Below are positions 8,016 to 16,509 of a stretch of DNA of 41,682 nt, piece after piece. Location: contig WRIZ01000022.1 of assembly GCA_009782475.1 (NCBI GenBank), positions 1 through 41,682 of the forward strand, written 5' to 3'. Each line of letters begins with the position of its first letter. The first letter of the stretch is position 1. The translations under genes and the position numbers were made by a program. The notes beneath the pieces are model-generated. The model was given only the letters and a program-made list of their open reading frames with translations, was not told the DNA's origin and did no database searches. This stretch comes from Oscillospiraceae bacterium (GTDB lineage: Bacteria; Bacillota; Clostridia; Oscillospirales; UBA929).

Positions 8016-8501
8016 TCAGTCCTCCAATTCAAGTTTTAGCTTCTCCCTCGCGCGGGATAGGCGCATTTTGGCGGCCGATACGCCGATGCCGAGCAAGTCC
8101 GCCGTTTCCTCCACCGAGTAGCCCTCAACGCAATGGAAGTAGATCACATCCCGGTATTTGGGCGGCAGGTTATGTACGGCGTCCCGGACGGTTTGGTCGC
8201 TGACAAATTCCGGCGCGGCCAGCGTTTCGGGGACGGGGACGTTCTTACGGGAGGCCGCCGAATTGCGGCGGTTGCGGCAGCAATTGACGGTCACGCGGAT
8301 AAGCCAGCGTTTTTCGTGCAGTTCATCTTGGAAATCGGGGGATTTATCGAGGTAACGCAGGAAGACGTCTTGCAGCACATCCTCGGCGTCGGCGGGGGTT
8401 TCTGTGTGCATCAAACCTACCCGGTAGAGCATCGCTCCGTATCTGTCATACGCAACCGTAAATTGAGCCTCCTGCTTGGCCGTTAGCATATCCCCGTTCA
8501 C
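8016..8501 (-). CDS. ECF RNA polymerase sigma factor
   Basis: This 161-residue sigma-70 family factor of the extracytoplasmic function type has only regions 2 and 4. Region 2 (about 12-80) includes the typical ADAEDVLQDVFLRYL and WLIRVTVNCCRN. Region 4 (about 105-158) includes LPPKYRDVIYFHCVEGYSVEE and the helix-turn-helix LLGIGVSAAKMRLSRAREKL, which reads the -35 element. The stop codon abuts the start of the anti-sigma-like gene. Sequestration at the membrane until a surface signal arrives is the expected control. Candidate targets include its own promoter and the surface-protein gene upstream, but I could not identify a specific ECF promoter motif. Confidence 0.95.
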   Translation of the reverse strand: MNGDMLTAKQEAQFTVAYDRYGAMLYRVGLMHTETPADAEDVLQDVFLRYLDKSPDFQDELHEKRWLIRVTVNCCRNRRNSAASRKNVPVPETLAAPEFVSDQTVRDAVHNLPPKYRDVIYFHCVEGYSVEETADLLGIGVSAAKMRLSRAREKLKLELED

Positions 8502-8568
8502 CCCGTCTGTCTATATAACAAATCAAATCAAAGATTGGTCACAAAGTTTTCAAAACAGTATACCACAA

Positions 8569-8599
8569 AAAAGGCTCCCCTGTCACGGGGGAGCCTTTT
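8569..8599. terminator. Rho-independent terminator after the InlB-repeat protein gene
   Basis: AAAAGGCTCCCC (8569-8580) pairs perfectly with GGGGAGCCTTTT (8588-8599) around a 7-nt loop. It ends the minus-strand transcript of 8615-10516 and so separates it from the sigma gene starting at 8501. Confidence 0.9.
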
Positions 8600-8614
8600 G
8601 CACGATGAATAGCC

Positions 8615-10516
8615 TTATGACGCCGATTCCGGCGCGGGCATATCCGGCATGGTTAGGTCTTTCTGTTCAGCCGAGCGGGGCTTTTTGCCCGTCGCGGCTT
8701 TCCATATGGTCACGCTCGCGCCGCCTTGTATTTGCTTGGAACTGTCTGTCACCGTATATACGATGTTCAGCGTGGTGGCGGCGGTCAGCGAACCGAAGAC
8801 CGTCCCGTCCGCCAGTTTGCAGAAATCGCCTTTCTTTAGTTTCAACACAGCCTTGCCTTTCTTTTCAGAAGGTGCCTTATATTTCGGCTCTTTGAGGAAG
8901 GCGGCGGGCTTGACCTTGAAAACTTTGCTGGACGGCGTGTATTTGCCGTTGTCTGTATCCGCTGTCGCGGCGGAACGGAATAGGACTGTCGTCTTTGTCC
9001 CTGTTTCCGCGATGTCCCAGCCGCCGTCGGGGATCAGCTGCCATTCCCCGTCCGGGTTTTTCCCGTCGCCGGTGGCTGCCCATTCGTAGGTGCCCGACGG
9101 CTCTGTGTATGTGGCCGCGCCTTTTTTGGTCATCACCCATTTATCAGGGGATTCATTGGAATAGAACGGGGCGAGTTTTTCAGCGTTGCCCTTCGGGCGT
9201 TTGTCGATTTTCGGGAATTTGATGACCGTTGCTTCTTTTGCGACGCCTTTTTTCTCCAACACCTTTTTGCCTTCTTTGACGTCCTTATCGTTCCAAAGAT
9301 CGGTAACGGCAAGGGTAAACCCTTTGTTGAACAGCCCGTCCAGTTTTTTACCCTCCGGCAGGGAGCCTTTTTTCCACTTTGTTCCGCCGTCCAAGCTGTA
9401 TGCCGCGACATTGAAACCGGCCGGAAGGGTGATCGTTTCCAAAGACAGATTGATTTCCGCGTCCGCCGTGTCGATGCTCCGCACGATCGCCTGCGCGTCT
9501 CCCCAAACAGCGAACAGCGTGGTATTCTGACCGAACGGTACTTTCTGCCCCAGCGCGTAAGCCGTCCCGCCGCCGTCGGCCTGTGTGTTCCAGCCCCTGA
9601 GCTGTTTATCCTCGGGAGGGTTAAAGGTATTCCTGCCAAGCAGAGTGAACACCGCGGCGTCCGTTCTGTTGGCGTCGTATTCTTCCGTAACCGTTTTATC
9701 TGATTGGCCGTCTGCTTTATAGGTCAGCGTAACCGGCCTCATGTCCGGCTCAAAACCGACGTCTGTGCCGGGATCGCCCCAAACGGCGTAGTAGGTCACG
9801 GTTTGGCCGCGTCTGCCCATATCGGTGATCAGCACGGGGCTTTTGACAATAAACTCCGCACCGGCGGTCAAACCCCATCCCTTAAATTCCTTTCCTTCCG
9901 GCGGCGTCATGCTTCCCTGCCCGGGGAGCGCGGAGGGCATCCCGTTGATAACACCCGCGATATTGGCCGGGTTCGACCCGCCCCCGCCGTTTCGGTTGAA
10001 CGCCAATGTGACAGTCGGTGGGTTGAGGCGGAGGTCAAACGCGTCGCATACAATGTTGCCGGAACTGTTGGGGTTGTATGAGAGCGCCCCCACCATGATA
10101 TGATACCACTCTTGTGTATACTGGCTGCTGCTGTTATCGTGTACACCGGGAGCTCTGAGATCCAAGCTATTGATAAAGTCGGCCGAGAGGGTGATTTGAG
10201 AACCGCTCACGCTGACGCCGTTTTCCCAAGTGATATGCCGGGCTTGATCCTTGCCTTGAAATGATTTTTTGATCCAAACATAACTGACGTTTGTGGGGAC
10301 GCTGTTTGCGTAGAACTGCATCGTAACGCTTCCCGCCGCGCCTTTTGTTACATCCGTCCCGTTCGCGCCGTTGCCCACTGTTCTTACGGCGCCGTTTGAG
10401 TCATTATTAGCGGCGTTTGCCGCGGGCGTCATCCCCGCGAACAGGGTCAGGGTCAAGGCTAAGGTGACTATGAGTGACAAGGCTCTTTTTCGCGTTCCGT
10501 GCGTACCGATTTTCAT
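8615..10516 (-). CDS. Secreted protein with InlB-type repeats and a shared C-terminal module
   Basis: This exported protein has 633 residues. The signal peptide has a basic start (GTRKRA), a hydrophobic core and likely cleavage after ANA, near residue 36. Two Listeria-Bacteroides type repeats lie at about 180-255 and 265-345; each carries a GW core (FKGWG, LRGWN) and closes on AVWG. From about residue 353 begins a roughly 280-residue module (INLSLETITLPAG onward, ending SVTIWKAATGKKPRSAEQ) that recurs in the protein at 29100-31946. No LPXTG anchor or membrane tail is visible. The ATG at 10516 is preferred because GGAGG lies 8 nt before it. Adhesion is a common role of such repeats; here it is inferred only. 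Confidence 0.82.
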   Translation of the reverse strand: MKIGTHGTRKRALSLIVTLALTLTLFAGMTPAANAANNDSNGAVRTVGNGANGTDVTKGAAGSVTMQFYANSVPTNVSYVWIKKSFQGKDQARHITWENGVSVSGSQITLSADFINSLDLRAPGVHDNSSSQYTQEWYHIMVGALSYNPNSSGNIVCDAFDLRLNPPTVTLAFNRNGGGGSNPANIAGVINGMPSALPGQGSMTPPEGKEFKGWGLTAGAEFIVKSPVLITDMGRRGQTVTYYAVWGDPGTDVGFEPDMRPVTLTYKADGQSDKTVTEEYDANRTDAAVFTLLGRNTFNPPEDKQLRGWNTQADGGGTAYALGQKVPFGQNTTLFAVWGDAQAIVRSIDTADAEINLSLETITLPAGFNVAAYSLDGGTKWKKGSLPEGKKLDGLFNKGFTLAVTDLWNDKDVKEGKKVLEKKGVAKEATVIKFPKIDKRPKGNAEKLAPFYSNESPDKWVMTKKGAATYTEPSGTYEWAATGDGKNPDGEWQLIPDGGWDIAETGTKTTVLFRSAATADTDNGKYTPSSKVFKVKPAAFLKEPKYKAPSEKKGKAVLKLKKGDFCKLADGTVFGSLTAATTLNIVYTVTDSSKQIQGGASVTIWKAATGKKPRSAEQKDLTMPDMPAPESAS

Positions 10517-10592
10517 TGTCATAACCTCCATATTTCAATATTGCAACTCATATGAAACAATCGAAACATTGACAAGCAAAAATGAGCAGAAC

Positions 10593-10617
10593 AAAACCCA
10601 CCCGGGGTTAGGCGGGT
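10593..10617 (-). terminator. Terminator of the fumarase operon
   Basis: On the minus strand ACCCGCC (10617-10611) pairs with GGTGGGT (10602-10596, one G-U pair), followed by TTTTGTTC. It lies 30 nt after the stop of the fumarase beta gene and upstream of the next minus-strand gene. Confidence 0.7.
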
Positions 10618-10646
10618 GAGCCGAATGAGGTTCCTCATAGAGTACA

Positions 10647-11144
10647 TCACACGTTGGTCACAATCAACGGCAAATCTTTCACCGTCAGAGCATAAACCGC
10701 TTCCGTCCCCAAATCCTCAAAGGCGATAAGCTCCGCTTTCTCCACACACCGCGCCGTTAAGGCGGCCGCGCCGCCGATGGCGGAGAAATAAATACAGCCG
10801 GTTTGCCGGATGGTTTCCGAAACCTCCGGCGAGCGCGGCCCTTTGCCGATCATCCCATGAAACCCTGCCCGCATCAAGCGGGGGGAATAGGCGTCCATCC
10901 GTCCGCTTGTCGTCGGGCCGACCGAACCGATCACCCGTCCCGGCGGCGCGGGGCAAGGCCCGGCGTAGAAAATCACGCTGCCCTCCAGCGGGAACGGCAG
11001 CGGCTGATCTGCGCCGAGCAGCTCCATGAACCGTTTGTGCGCCGCGTCACGGGCGGTATAAATCACGCCGGAGAGCAGGACGCGCTCCCCCTCGCGCAGG
11101 GAGGTTATATTGGAGGGGGTCAGCGGGGTTTGGAGAGATTTCAT
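10647..11144 (-). CDS. Fumarate hydratase class I, beta subunit
   Basis: This 165-residue beta subunit (FumB-type C-terminal domain) belongs to the two-subunit iron-sulfur hydro-lyases that interconvert fumarate and malate; tartrate dehydratase is the main alternative. Recognisable stretches are LREGERVLLSGVIYTARDAAH near the start, IFYAGPCPAPPG, and GPTTSGRMD, a substrate-binding loop. Its ATG overlaps the stop of the alpha subunit gene by 4 bp, so both are made together. Anaerobes use this enzyme in the reductive or oxidative C4 branch, which would link it to the PEP carboxykinase elsewhere in the window. Confidence 0.92.
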   Translation of the reverse strand: MKSLQTPLTPSNITSLREGERVLLSGVIYTARDAAHKRFMELLGADQPLPFPLEGSVIFYAGPCPAPPGRVIGSVGPTTSGRMDAYSPRLMRAGFHGMIGKGPRSPEVSETIRQTGCIYFSAIGGAAALTARCVEKAELIAFEDLGTEAVYALTVKDLPLIVTNV

Positions 11145-11983
11145 AATGTGATCTCCTTGTGCCTTGTGACATGGCAGCCGATGTTGACGGCAACGGGAAA
11201 CCCGGCGATGTGGGTTGCCGCCGGGTTGATATGCACCGCGAGAGCCGTGGTTTGCCCGCCGAATCCCCCGGGGCCGATGTTCAGTGTATTGACGGCGGCC
11301 AGCAGACGCTGCTCGGCATCATCCCAAAACGGATCGGGATTTTTCGTCCCGGCGTTCCGAAGCAAGGCTTTTTTCGCCAATATCGCCGCCAGTTCAAAGG
11401 TTCCGCCCGCACCCACGCCAACGATGACCGGGGGGCAGGGGTTTCCGCCAGCCTTTTTGACCGTTTCCAAAACAAACGAATGTAAACCCTCCAAACCGTC
11501 GGAGGGTTTGAGCATCTTTAGTGCGCTCATGTTTTCGCTGCCGAACCCTTTGGGCGCGACGGCCAATTTCAAGTATTCGCCCGGGACGATAAAGGCATGG
11601 ATCACCGCCGGGGTGTTATCCTCGGTGTTGTCCCTGCGAACGGGGTCGCGCACAACGCTGTTCCGCAAGAATCCATCCTTATATCCCTGCCGGACGCCCT
11701 CGTTGACGGCGTCGGTCAGCGCGCCGCCCGTGATGTGGACGTCCTGCCCCAGCTCGATGAAGACAACGGCCATGCCGGTATCCTGACAGATCGGCAACCC
11801 GTCTTCTTTGGCAATCTTGGCGTTTTCCAGCAGGGCATCCAGTATATACCGCGGCGTTTCTTCCCTTTCAAGCGCGGCGGCTTGTTCGAGCGCGGCAACA
11901 ATGTCCCCGCCCGCATTTATGTTGGCGTCTATGCAAAGTTTGGCAACAGCCTGTGTTATTAGAGTGGCGGTTATTTCTCGCAT
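11141..11983 (-). CDS. Fumarate hydratase class I, alpha subunit
   Basis: This 280-residue alpha subunit carries the oxygen-sensitive 4Fe-4S cluster. The three expected cysteine ligands are seen at C66 (LPICQDTG), C183 (GNPCPPV) and C270 (NIGCHVTRH). The fourth iron site binds substrate in this family. The length is normal. The ATG is preceded by AGGGGAC. The gene is first in the pair, with a small hairpin at 12002-12020 just upstream. Tartrate dehydratase alpha is similar, and sequence alone cannot fully exclude it. The beta subunit follows with a 4-bp overlap. Confidence 0.93.
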   Translation of the reverse strand: MREITATLITQAVAKLCIDANINAGGDIVAALEQAAALEREETPRYILDALLENAKIAKEDGLPICQDTGMAVVFIELGQDVHITGGALTDAVNEGVRQGYKDGFLRNSVVRDPVRRDNTEDNTPAVIHAFIVPGEYLKLAVAPKGFGSENMSALKMLKPSDGLEGLHSFVLETVKKAGGNPCPPVIVGVGAGGTFELAAILAKKALLRNAGTKNPDPFWDDAEQRLLAAVNTLNIGPGGFGGQTTALAVHINPAATHIAGFPVAVNIGCHVTRHKEITL

Positions 11984-12001
11984 GGAATGTCCCCTATGTA
12001 T

Positions 12002-12020
12002 GGGCGATTTTTGATCGCCC
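12002..12020. other. Small hairpin between the DUF378 gene and fumarase alpha
   Basis: GGGCGAT (12002-12008) pairs with ATCGCCC (12014-12020). It lies after the stop of the minus-strand DUF378 gene and about 20 nt before the fumarase alpha start. It has no U-tract, so it could be a weak terminator or a leader stem. Confidence 0.5.
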
Positions 12021-12025
12021 GGTGA

Positions 12026-12235
12026 TTATAAATCCTCAATCCTGCTGCGGCTGCGGTCACGGAAGAGCAGGGAGATACACCAAAGGCCGGCGAGGGCGAC
12101 GACCGAATAGATGATGCGGCTCACGGTCGCGGTGCTTCCGTTAAAAATCCACGCAATGGCGTCGAAGTTGAAGATCCCGACGGCGCCCCAGTTGAGCGCG
12201 CCAAGAATGACAAGTGATAAAGCAAACCTATCCAT
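12026..12235 (-). CDS. DUF378 family small membrane protein
   Basis: This 69-residue protein has two hydrophobic helices. The stretch LSLVILGALNWGAVGIFNFD is the hallmark of the DUF378 (YuzA-like) family of small bacterial membrane proteins, whose function is unknown. A basic tail (RDRSRSRIEDL) follows the second helix. An AAAGGA ribosome binding site lies before the ATG at 12235. It stands alone between the lipoprotein gene and the fumarase genes on the same strand. Confidence 0.85.
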   Translation of the reverse strand: MDRFALSLVILGALNWGAVGIFNFDAIAWIFNGSTATVSRIIYSVVALAGLWCISLLFRDRSRSRIEDL

Positions 12236-12307
12236 AATGCAATCCTTTCCTGTGTCAAGCGGTGCGATGCCCGGCGGGCGGCCACAAAAGATACTCCTTT
12301 TTGTGAC

Positions 12308-12329
12308 ACGCCTAGCTTACGCTTGGCGT
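12308..12329 (-). terminator. Possible weak terminator hairpin
   Basis: On the minus strand ACGCCAAGC pairs with GCTAGGCGT (one mismatch) around GTAA. It lies between the lipoprotein gene (ending 12423) and the DUF378 gene. The T-tract is absent, with GTCACAAAAAGG following, so the call is tentative. The rest of 12240-12422 shows nothing else recognisable. Confidence 0.35.
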
Positions 12330-12422
12330 TGCCGTGCTGCGCCGCTCTTCGTTAGAAATAGGTTTTACCTCAAAGCTCTCATTTATACAATCAAGCCGGA
12401 AAACTAGAAGTTGAAAATTTTA

Positions 12423-13298
12423 TCAATAATACGCATCCCACGCCGTATCTCTTATGATTTCCAAAGCAACCTGGGTTTGAAACAAGGTATATATGTCACG
12501 GAAGGCAGTTTTATCCGCTTCGCTGAGGCTGATGGTACGATTTTCATATTCTCCGTAATAATCCCTGTAAATGAAGGACAATTCGCCGGACAGGATCAAT
12601 TCGGCAAAGGCGTCTTTACCGGCCTCATTGAGGGACATGGTGTAAAATCGCAGCACACTGGCGAAGAGGCCGCCGAAATCTTCATCATATTCGTAATAAT
12701 CATACAAAAGGTCTTCGTTGACCGGCTTGCCGCCAACGGTTACGTCAGTCAGCTCAAAATCGGCGTCTTCATCCTTCGCGCCGCCGACCAACACAACCAT
12801 CTCATTGTCCAAAACCCCGACAGCCGCAACAAGATTTATGTTAGACGACAGGCTGCTCCGATTTTTGATATAGATGAAATCATCCGATTCGTTCATATCC
12901 GGCTCCCAATTTTGATAGAGGGATTCATCGTAATCCGGGTCGCACAGTTCCTCGGGATCCAACGGGAGACGAATGCACTTTTTATAAATCTCCGCCGCGT
13001 TTGATTCTGCTAACGCGTCTCTGATTTGATAGGATATATCGGCGACGGGAGGTCTTTGCTCTTTGATATGCCGGTCGGTAACCTCTTTTAAGAGGTCAAA
13101 CTGATAATTCGTGATATACAGACCGCAAAAATCCAAATACTCATCATATATGTCTAAATATTCCTCAAATTCCTCCGAATCGAGGTCAAAAACGCGCGGT
13201 TTGTCATCGGGTTTGCGATCGGCATACTGCGTGCCGGAACAGGCCGCCAAAAGCGCGATGCTCATAAGCAGCGCGAGAACGATGGGAAACTTCTTCAT
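12423..13298 (-). CDS. Hypothetical lipoprotein
   Basis: This 291-residue exported lipoprotein has the signal peptide MKKFPIVLALLMSIALLAAC, with the lipidated cysteine at residue 20. The mature part is very acidic and rich in Tyr, Asp and Glu (for example DLDSEEFEEYLDIYDEYLDF) and contains no domain I recognise. An AAGGAGAACC ribosome binding site precedes the ATG. It is flanked by addA upstream and the DUF378 gene downstream on the same strand, with gaps suggesting its own transcript. Its role is unknown. Confidence 0.75.
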   Translation of the reverse strand: MKKFPIVLALLMSIALLAACSGTQYADRKPDDKPRVFDLDSEEFEEYLDIYDEYLDFCGLYITNYQFDLLKEVTDRHIKEQRPPVADISYQIRDALAESNAAEIYKKCIRLPLDPEELCDPDYDESLYQNWEPDMNESDDFIYIKNRSSLSSNINLVAAVGVLDNEMVVLVGGAKDEDADFELTDVTVGGKPVNEDLLYDYYEYDEDFGGLFASVLRFYTMSLNEAGKDAFAELILSGELSFIYRDYYGEYENRTISLSEADKTAFRDIYTLFQTQVALEIIRDTAWDAYY

Positions 13299-13377
13299 AA
13301 ACGGGTTCTCCTTCCTTTGGTGGGGTTGGACGCCTTTATCATACCTCTTTCACCGTGCCGCGTCAACCCCGAGTCTC

Positions 13378-16300
13378 CTATACATAAACCTCACGGCCTG
13401 TTGATAAAAACACCAGCACTTTTTCACGCACCGGTTTGCCGAACATTGCCTCCAACGCCGCCGCATAGGCCTCCATCTGCGTCCGATAACGCTCGGCGCG
13501 GTGTTCTTCCGCGCCGGGTTTGACCCGGTCGGTTTTGAAATCAAGTAAAACGATCCCGTCCCCGTTATGGTAAAAACAGTCGATGACCCCCTGCAGCAGC
13601 ACCTTCTCGCCCTCCGGCAAATGAAAGCCGGGAAGAAAGCCGTTTTGAACCAAAAGCGAAAATTTCTGCTCCCGCCGAAGCCCTTCGGCTGTTAACAACG
13701 TGTTTCCGCGCGGGGTTTGGAAGAAAGACGTTACGGCCTCTATGTCGACCGCCCCGGCTTGTTCCGGCGTCAGCAACTCCTGCGAGAGCAAGCGGCTCCG
13801 TTCGGCTTCCGCGCCGCCCGGTTGGGCGCATCGCTGAAAGTCGGCAAACTGGAGGAAGAGATGGGTCGCCGTGCCTCGTTCCGCCGCGCTGAGAGGCGAA
13901 GAAGAAGGGCTGCGGTCGGCGGCGTTTTCACGCGCTTGCTCGTCGGGGAAACGCCCTTTCAGCCCGGTAACGGTCATCTTGGACGGGGTATCGACGGCTT
14001 CCGCATATGGATAAACCCAATCCCGTTCGGTCGGCATGTCCTGTTGTTCCGGGGTTTCCCGGGAAAGGGGAGCCATTTCCCGTTCCGGCTCCGGCTGAAC
14101 GATCCGCCAATCCGGGCTGCGGGCTTTGAGAAGCCACGCCGCGACGCTGGAATGGAGGATGAGGTCGCCTTTTGTGACCGTTTGCGCAGTTTCCCCCTCC
14201 GGCAATTCGCCGACGGATAGAACCAGCCTCCGTTCGGCGCGCGTCATGGCTACATAGAGCAGCCGGAGCTCTTCGGCGCGGGTTTCACCGTCCATGACCG
14301 CCTGTACCGCCCGGTAGGAAGGGGTGGGTTCTTCGGTTTTGATTCCCAGTCCCAAACGCGGATGGGCAAGGAGCCGGGCGCGCTGGTCTTGCAAGTTGAG
14401 CTTCTTGGAAAGCCCCGCCACAACGACCACAGGAAACTCCAGCCCTTTGGAAGCGTGTATGGAGAGGATGCGTATTCCCCCCGTCCCCGCGAAGCGGACG
14501 CCGGGTGCAGCGTCACGCTGCCGGACTGTGTCCGCCCAATCGGATAAATCGCGCAGATCACCGTTGTATTCGCGCAGGAGTTCCGGCAGTTGCAGTAAAT
14601 TCGCGGCGGCGGCCGGGCTGACCTTCCGCGGCAAGTCGGCGTCGGCCATCACCCGCGCCGCTAGCAGATAAGGCGGCAGGTCGGCGGCAATGTCCCGCCA
14701 TGTTTGAAACAGCGCGCGGAATACCATCAAACCGGGGTCTTCCGACAAGGCGAGGCAATCGGCGATTGTCCCGCCGGACAACGTCCGCAATATGGCTAAG
14801 CCGTCAGGCGAAACAGAAGCGATTGGGCTGCGCAAAACGGAAAGGAGGGGGACGTCCAGCCGCGCGTTGCCGATGGCTTCCAACGCCGAGAGCATGGCGC
14901 GAATCTCCGGCTTCTCAAAATAACCCTCGCCGGACGGCACGGCGCACGGCAGCCCTTCCCGTTCCAACGCCGCTTTGTATTCGGGCAAGCGGCTTTTCGG
15001 CGACCGCATCAGGATGACGCATTCATCGGGGTGGGCTTCGCCGCTTTCGATCAACACACGCAGACGCCGGGCGACCCGCTCGGGTTCGGAGACGTCGTCC
15101 TCCCCGGCAATCAGCAGTTCGACAGGTGCGCTGTCTTGCTCAGGCTGCCCTGAAATCAGGTATTCATGCGGTTGCAAGAGTCCCATCTCAGGGCAGTCGA
15201 TGCGTGAGAAGACATGGTTGACCGCGTTGAGGATTTGCGGTGACGAGCGGAAATTTTTGGTCAGGAAGATGCGGTTTTCAGCCAGTTCGAGTTTTCGCTG
15301 AAAAATGCCCGGCTCGGCCATTTGGAAACGGTAGATCGACTGCCGGGCGTCGCCGACATAGAAGAGGTTTTGCCCTTCCCGGCTGAGGGCGGTGATGATG
15401 GCGTCCTGCAAGGGGTTGATGTCCTGCACCTCGTCGACCAAAATCTCGCAGAACCGCGCCGGGGGTCTGTCTTGGAGCAGCCCGAGAGCCAGCCGCTGGA
15501 CGTCGGTAAACTCCAGTACCCCGAGGCGCAGCTTCTCCGCCATATACGCCTCGTCAAAGGTTTTGACGGCGTCATACAGCCCGGCGAGCAAAGGGTTGAG
15601 CGATCCGTCGCCGGGATCGTTGAAAATCAACGGCTTGATCTTGTTGGTAAAGGCGTCTTTCCAGCGTTTACGTATTTGCTTAAATTCTTCGGTGTTTTGC
15701 CCCGTCAGCCGTTCAAAACCATATCCTTCTGCACAGCGTACGGCCGCCTCCCAATCGCCGCCGCGCAGGACGGAGAGCAAATGGTCTAACTCGGCTAAAT
15801 CCCGCTCCCCCGTATCGCCGCAGATCAAGGGTGGATAGTCCCGCCGGAATGTTTCGGCAATGGATAAGGCTTGGCTTAGAAGGATGGTTTGCCACTCCGC
15901 GCCGGGGAAATGCTCTGTTTTTTCCTTCAGCCAGCCCATCGGGTCGGCGTGGCAGCGGGTTTTCTGCCAAATGTGCAGGATTAGGCCGGATAACGCGGCG
16001 TCCCCGCGCTCGTCGCCGTAGGTATCGGCGCAAAGGGTGAAAAGGTCGTCCGGGTCATCGTGCGCCCGCTCATACAGCCCGTCCAGCGTTTCGTCCAGCA
16101 CCCTTGCCCGCAGCAGTTCGATCTCAGCTTCGTCCCCGGTGCGGTAGCCGGAAGGCAAACCAACTTCGGCGGCGTTTTGGAGGATGATTTCACGGCAGGT
16201 TGCGTCCAGCGTCCCGATTTTCGCCGTGTAGATGCGCGTCAGCTGCGCGCGCAGATGGGCGTTGTCCGGGCCGGCGTCCAGCAGTTCGCGCAGGCGTTTG

Positions 16301-16509
16301 AAGATGCGGCCGCGCAGTTCCCCGGCGGCGGCGCGTGTGTAGGTGACAACCAAAAACTCGTCGATATGCCGGGGTTGTTCCGGGTCGGTGACGTAGCCCA
16401 TCAGCCGTTCCACCAAAACGCGCGTCTTGCCCGCGCCCGCCGCCGCCGACACCAAAACGGTGCGGCTGCGCAGGTTGACGGCTTCCTGTTGTTCGGGTGT
16501 AAAAATCAT
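13378..16509 (-). CDS. addA: ATP-dependent helicase/nuclease subunit A (AddA)
   Basis: This 1043-residue UvrD-family helicase is fused to a C-terminal RecB-type nuclease. With AddB it resects double-strand DNA ends for RecA loading. Visible motifs are Walker A (AAAGAGKTR, near residue 24), motif Ia VVTYTRAAAGELRGRI, motif II ILVDEVQDINPLQ, motif IV TKNFRSSPQILNAVNHVF, motif V ILSIHASKGLEFPVVVVAGL, motif VI LLYVAMTRAERRLVLS, and the nuclease core LLDFKTDRV near residue 987. It is shorter than the roughly 1200-residue family norm. The usual TIHSFC stretch reads TLDATC here. Its ATG overlaps the addB stop by 4 bp. Confidence 0.95.
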   Translation of the reverse strand: MIFTPEQQEAVNLRSRTVLVSAAAGAGKTRVLVERLMGYVTDPEQPRHIDEFLVVTYTRAAAGELRGRIFKRLRELLDAGPDNAHLRAQLTRIYTAKIGTLDATCREIILQNAAEVGLPSGYRTGDEAEIELLRARVLDETLDGLYERAHDDPDDLFTLCADTYGDERGDAALSGLILHIWQKTRCHADPMGWLKEKTEHFPGAEWQTILLSQALSIAETFRRDYPPLICGDTGERDLAELDHLLSVLRGGDWEAAVRCAEGYGFERLTGQNTEEFKQIRKRWKDAFTNKIKPLIFNDPGDGSLNPLLAGLYDAVKTFDEAYMAEKLRLGVLEFTDVQRLALGLLQDRPPARFCEILVDEVQDINPLQDAIITALSREGQNLFYVGDARQSIYRFQMAEPGIFQRKLELAENRIFLTKNFRSSPQILNAVNHVFSRIDCPEMGLLQPHEYLISGQPEQDSAPVELLIAGEDDVSEPERVARRLRVLIESGEAHPDECVILMRSPKSRLPEYKAALEREGLPCAVPSGEGYFEKPEIRAMLSALEAIGNARLDVPLLSVLRSPIASVSPDGLAILRTLSGGTIADCLALSEDPGLMVFRALFQTWRDIAADLPPYLLAARVMADADLPRKVSPAAAANLLQLPELLREYNGDLRDLSDWADTVRQRDAAPGVRFAGTGGIRILSIHASKGLEFPVVVVAGLSKKLNLQDQRARLLAHPRLGLGIKTEEPTPSYRAVQAVMDGETRAEELRLLYVAMTRAERRLVLSVGELPEGETAQTVTKGDLILHSSVAAWLLKARSPDWRIVQPEPEREMAPLSRETPEQQDMPTERDWVYPYAEAVDTPSKMTVTGLKGRFPDEQARENAADRSPSSSPLSAAERGTATHLFLQFADFQRCAQPGGAEAERSRLLSQELLTPEQAGAVDIEAVTSFFQTPRGNTLLTAEGLRREQKFSLLVQNGFLPGFHLPEGEKVLLQGVIDCFYHNGDGIVLLDFKTDRVKPGAEEHRAERYRTQMEAYAAALEAMFGKPVREKVLVFLSTGREVYV

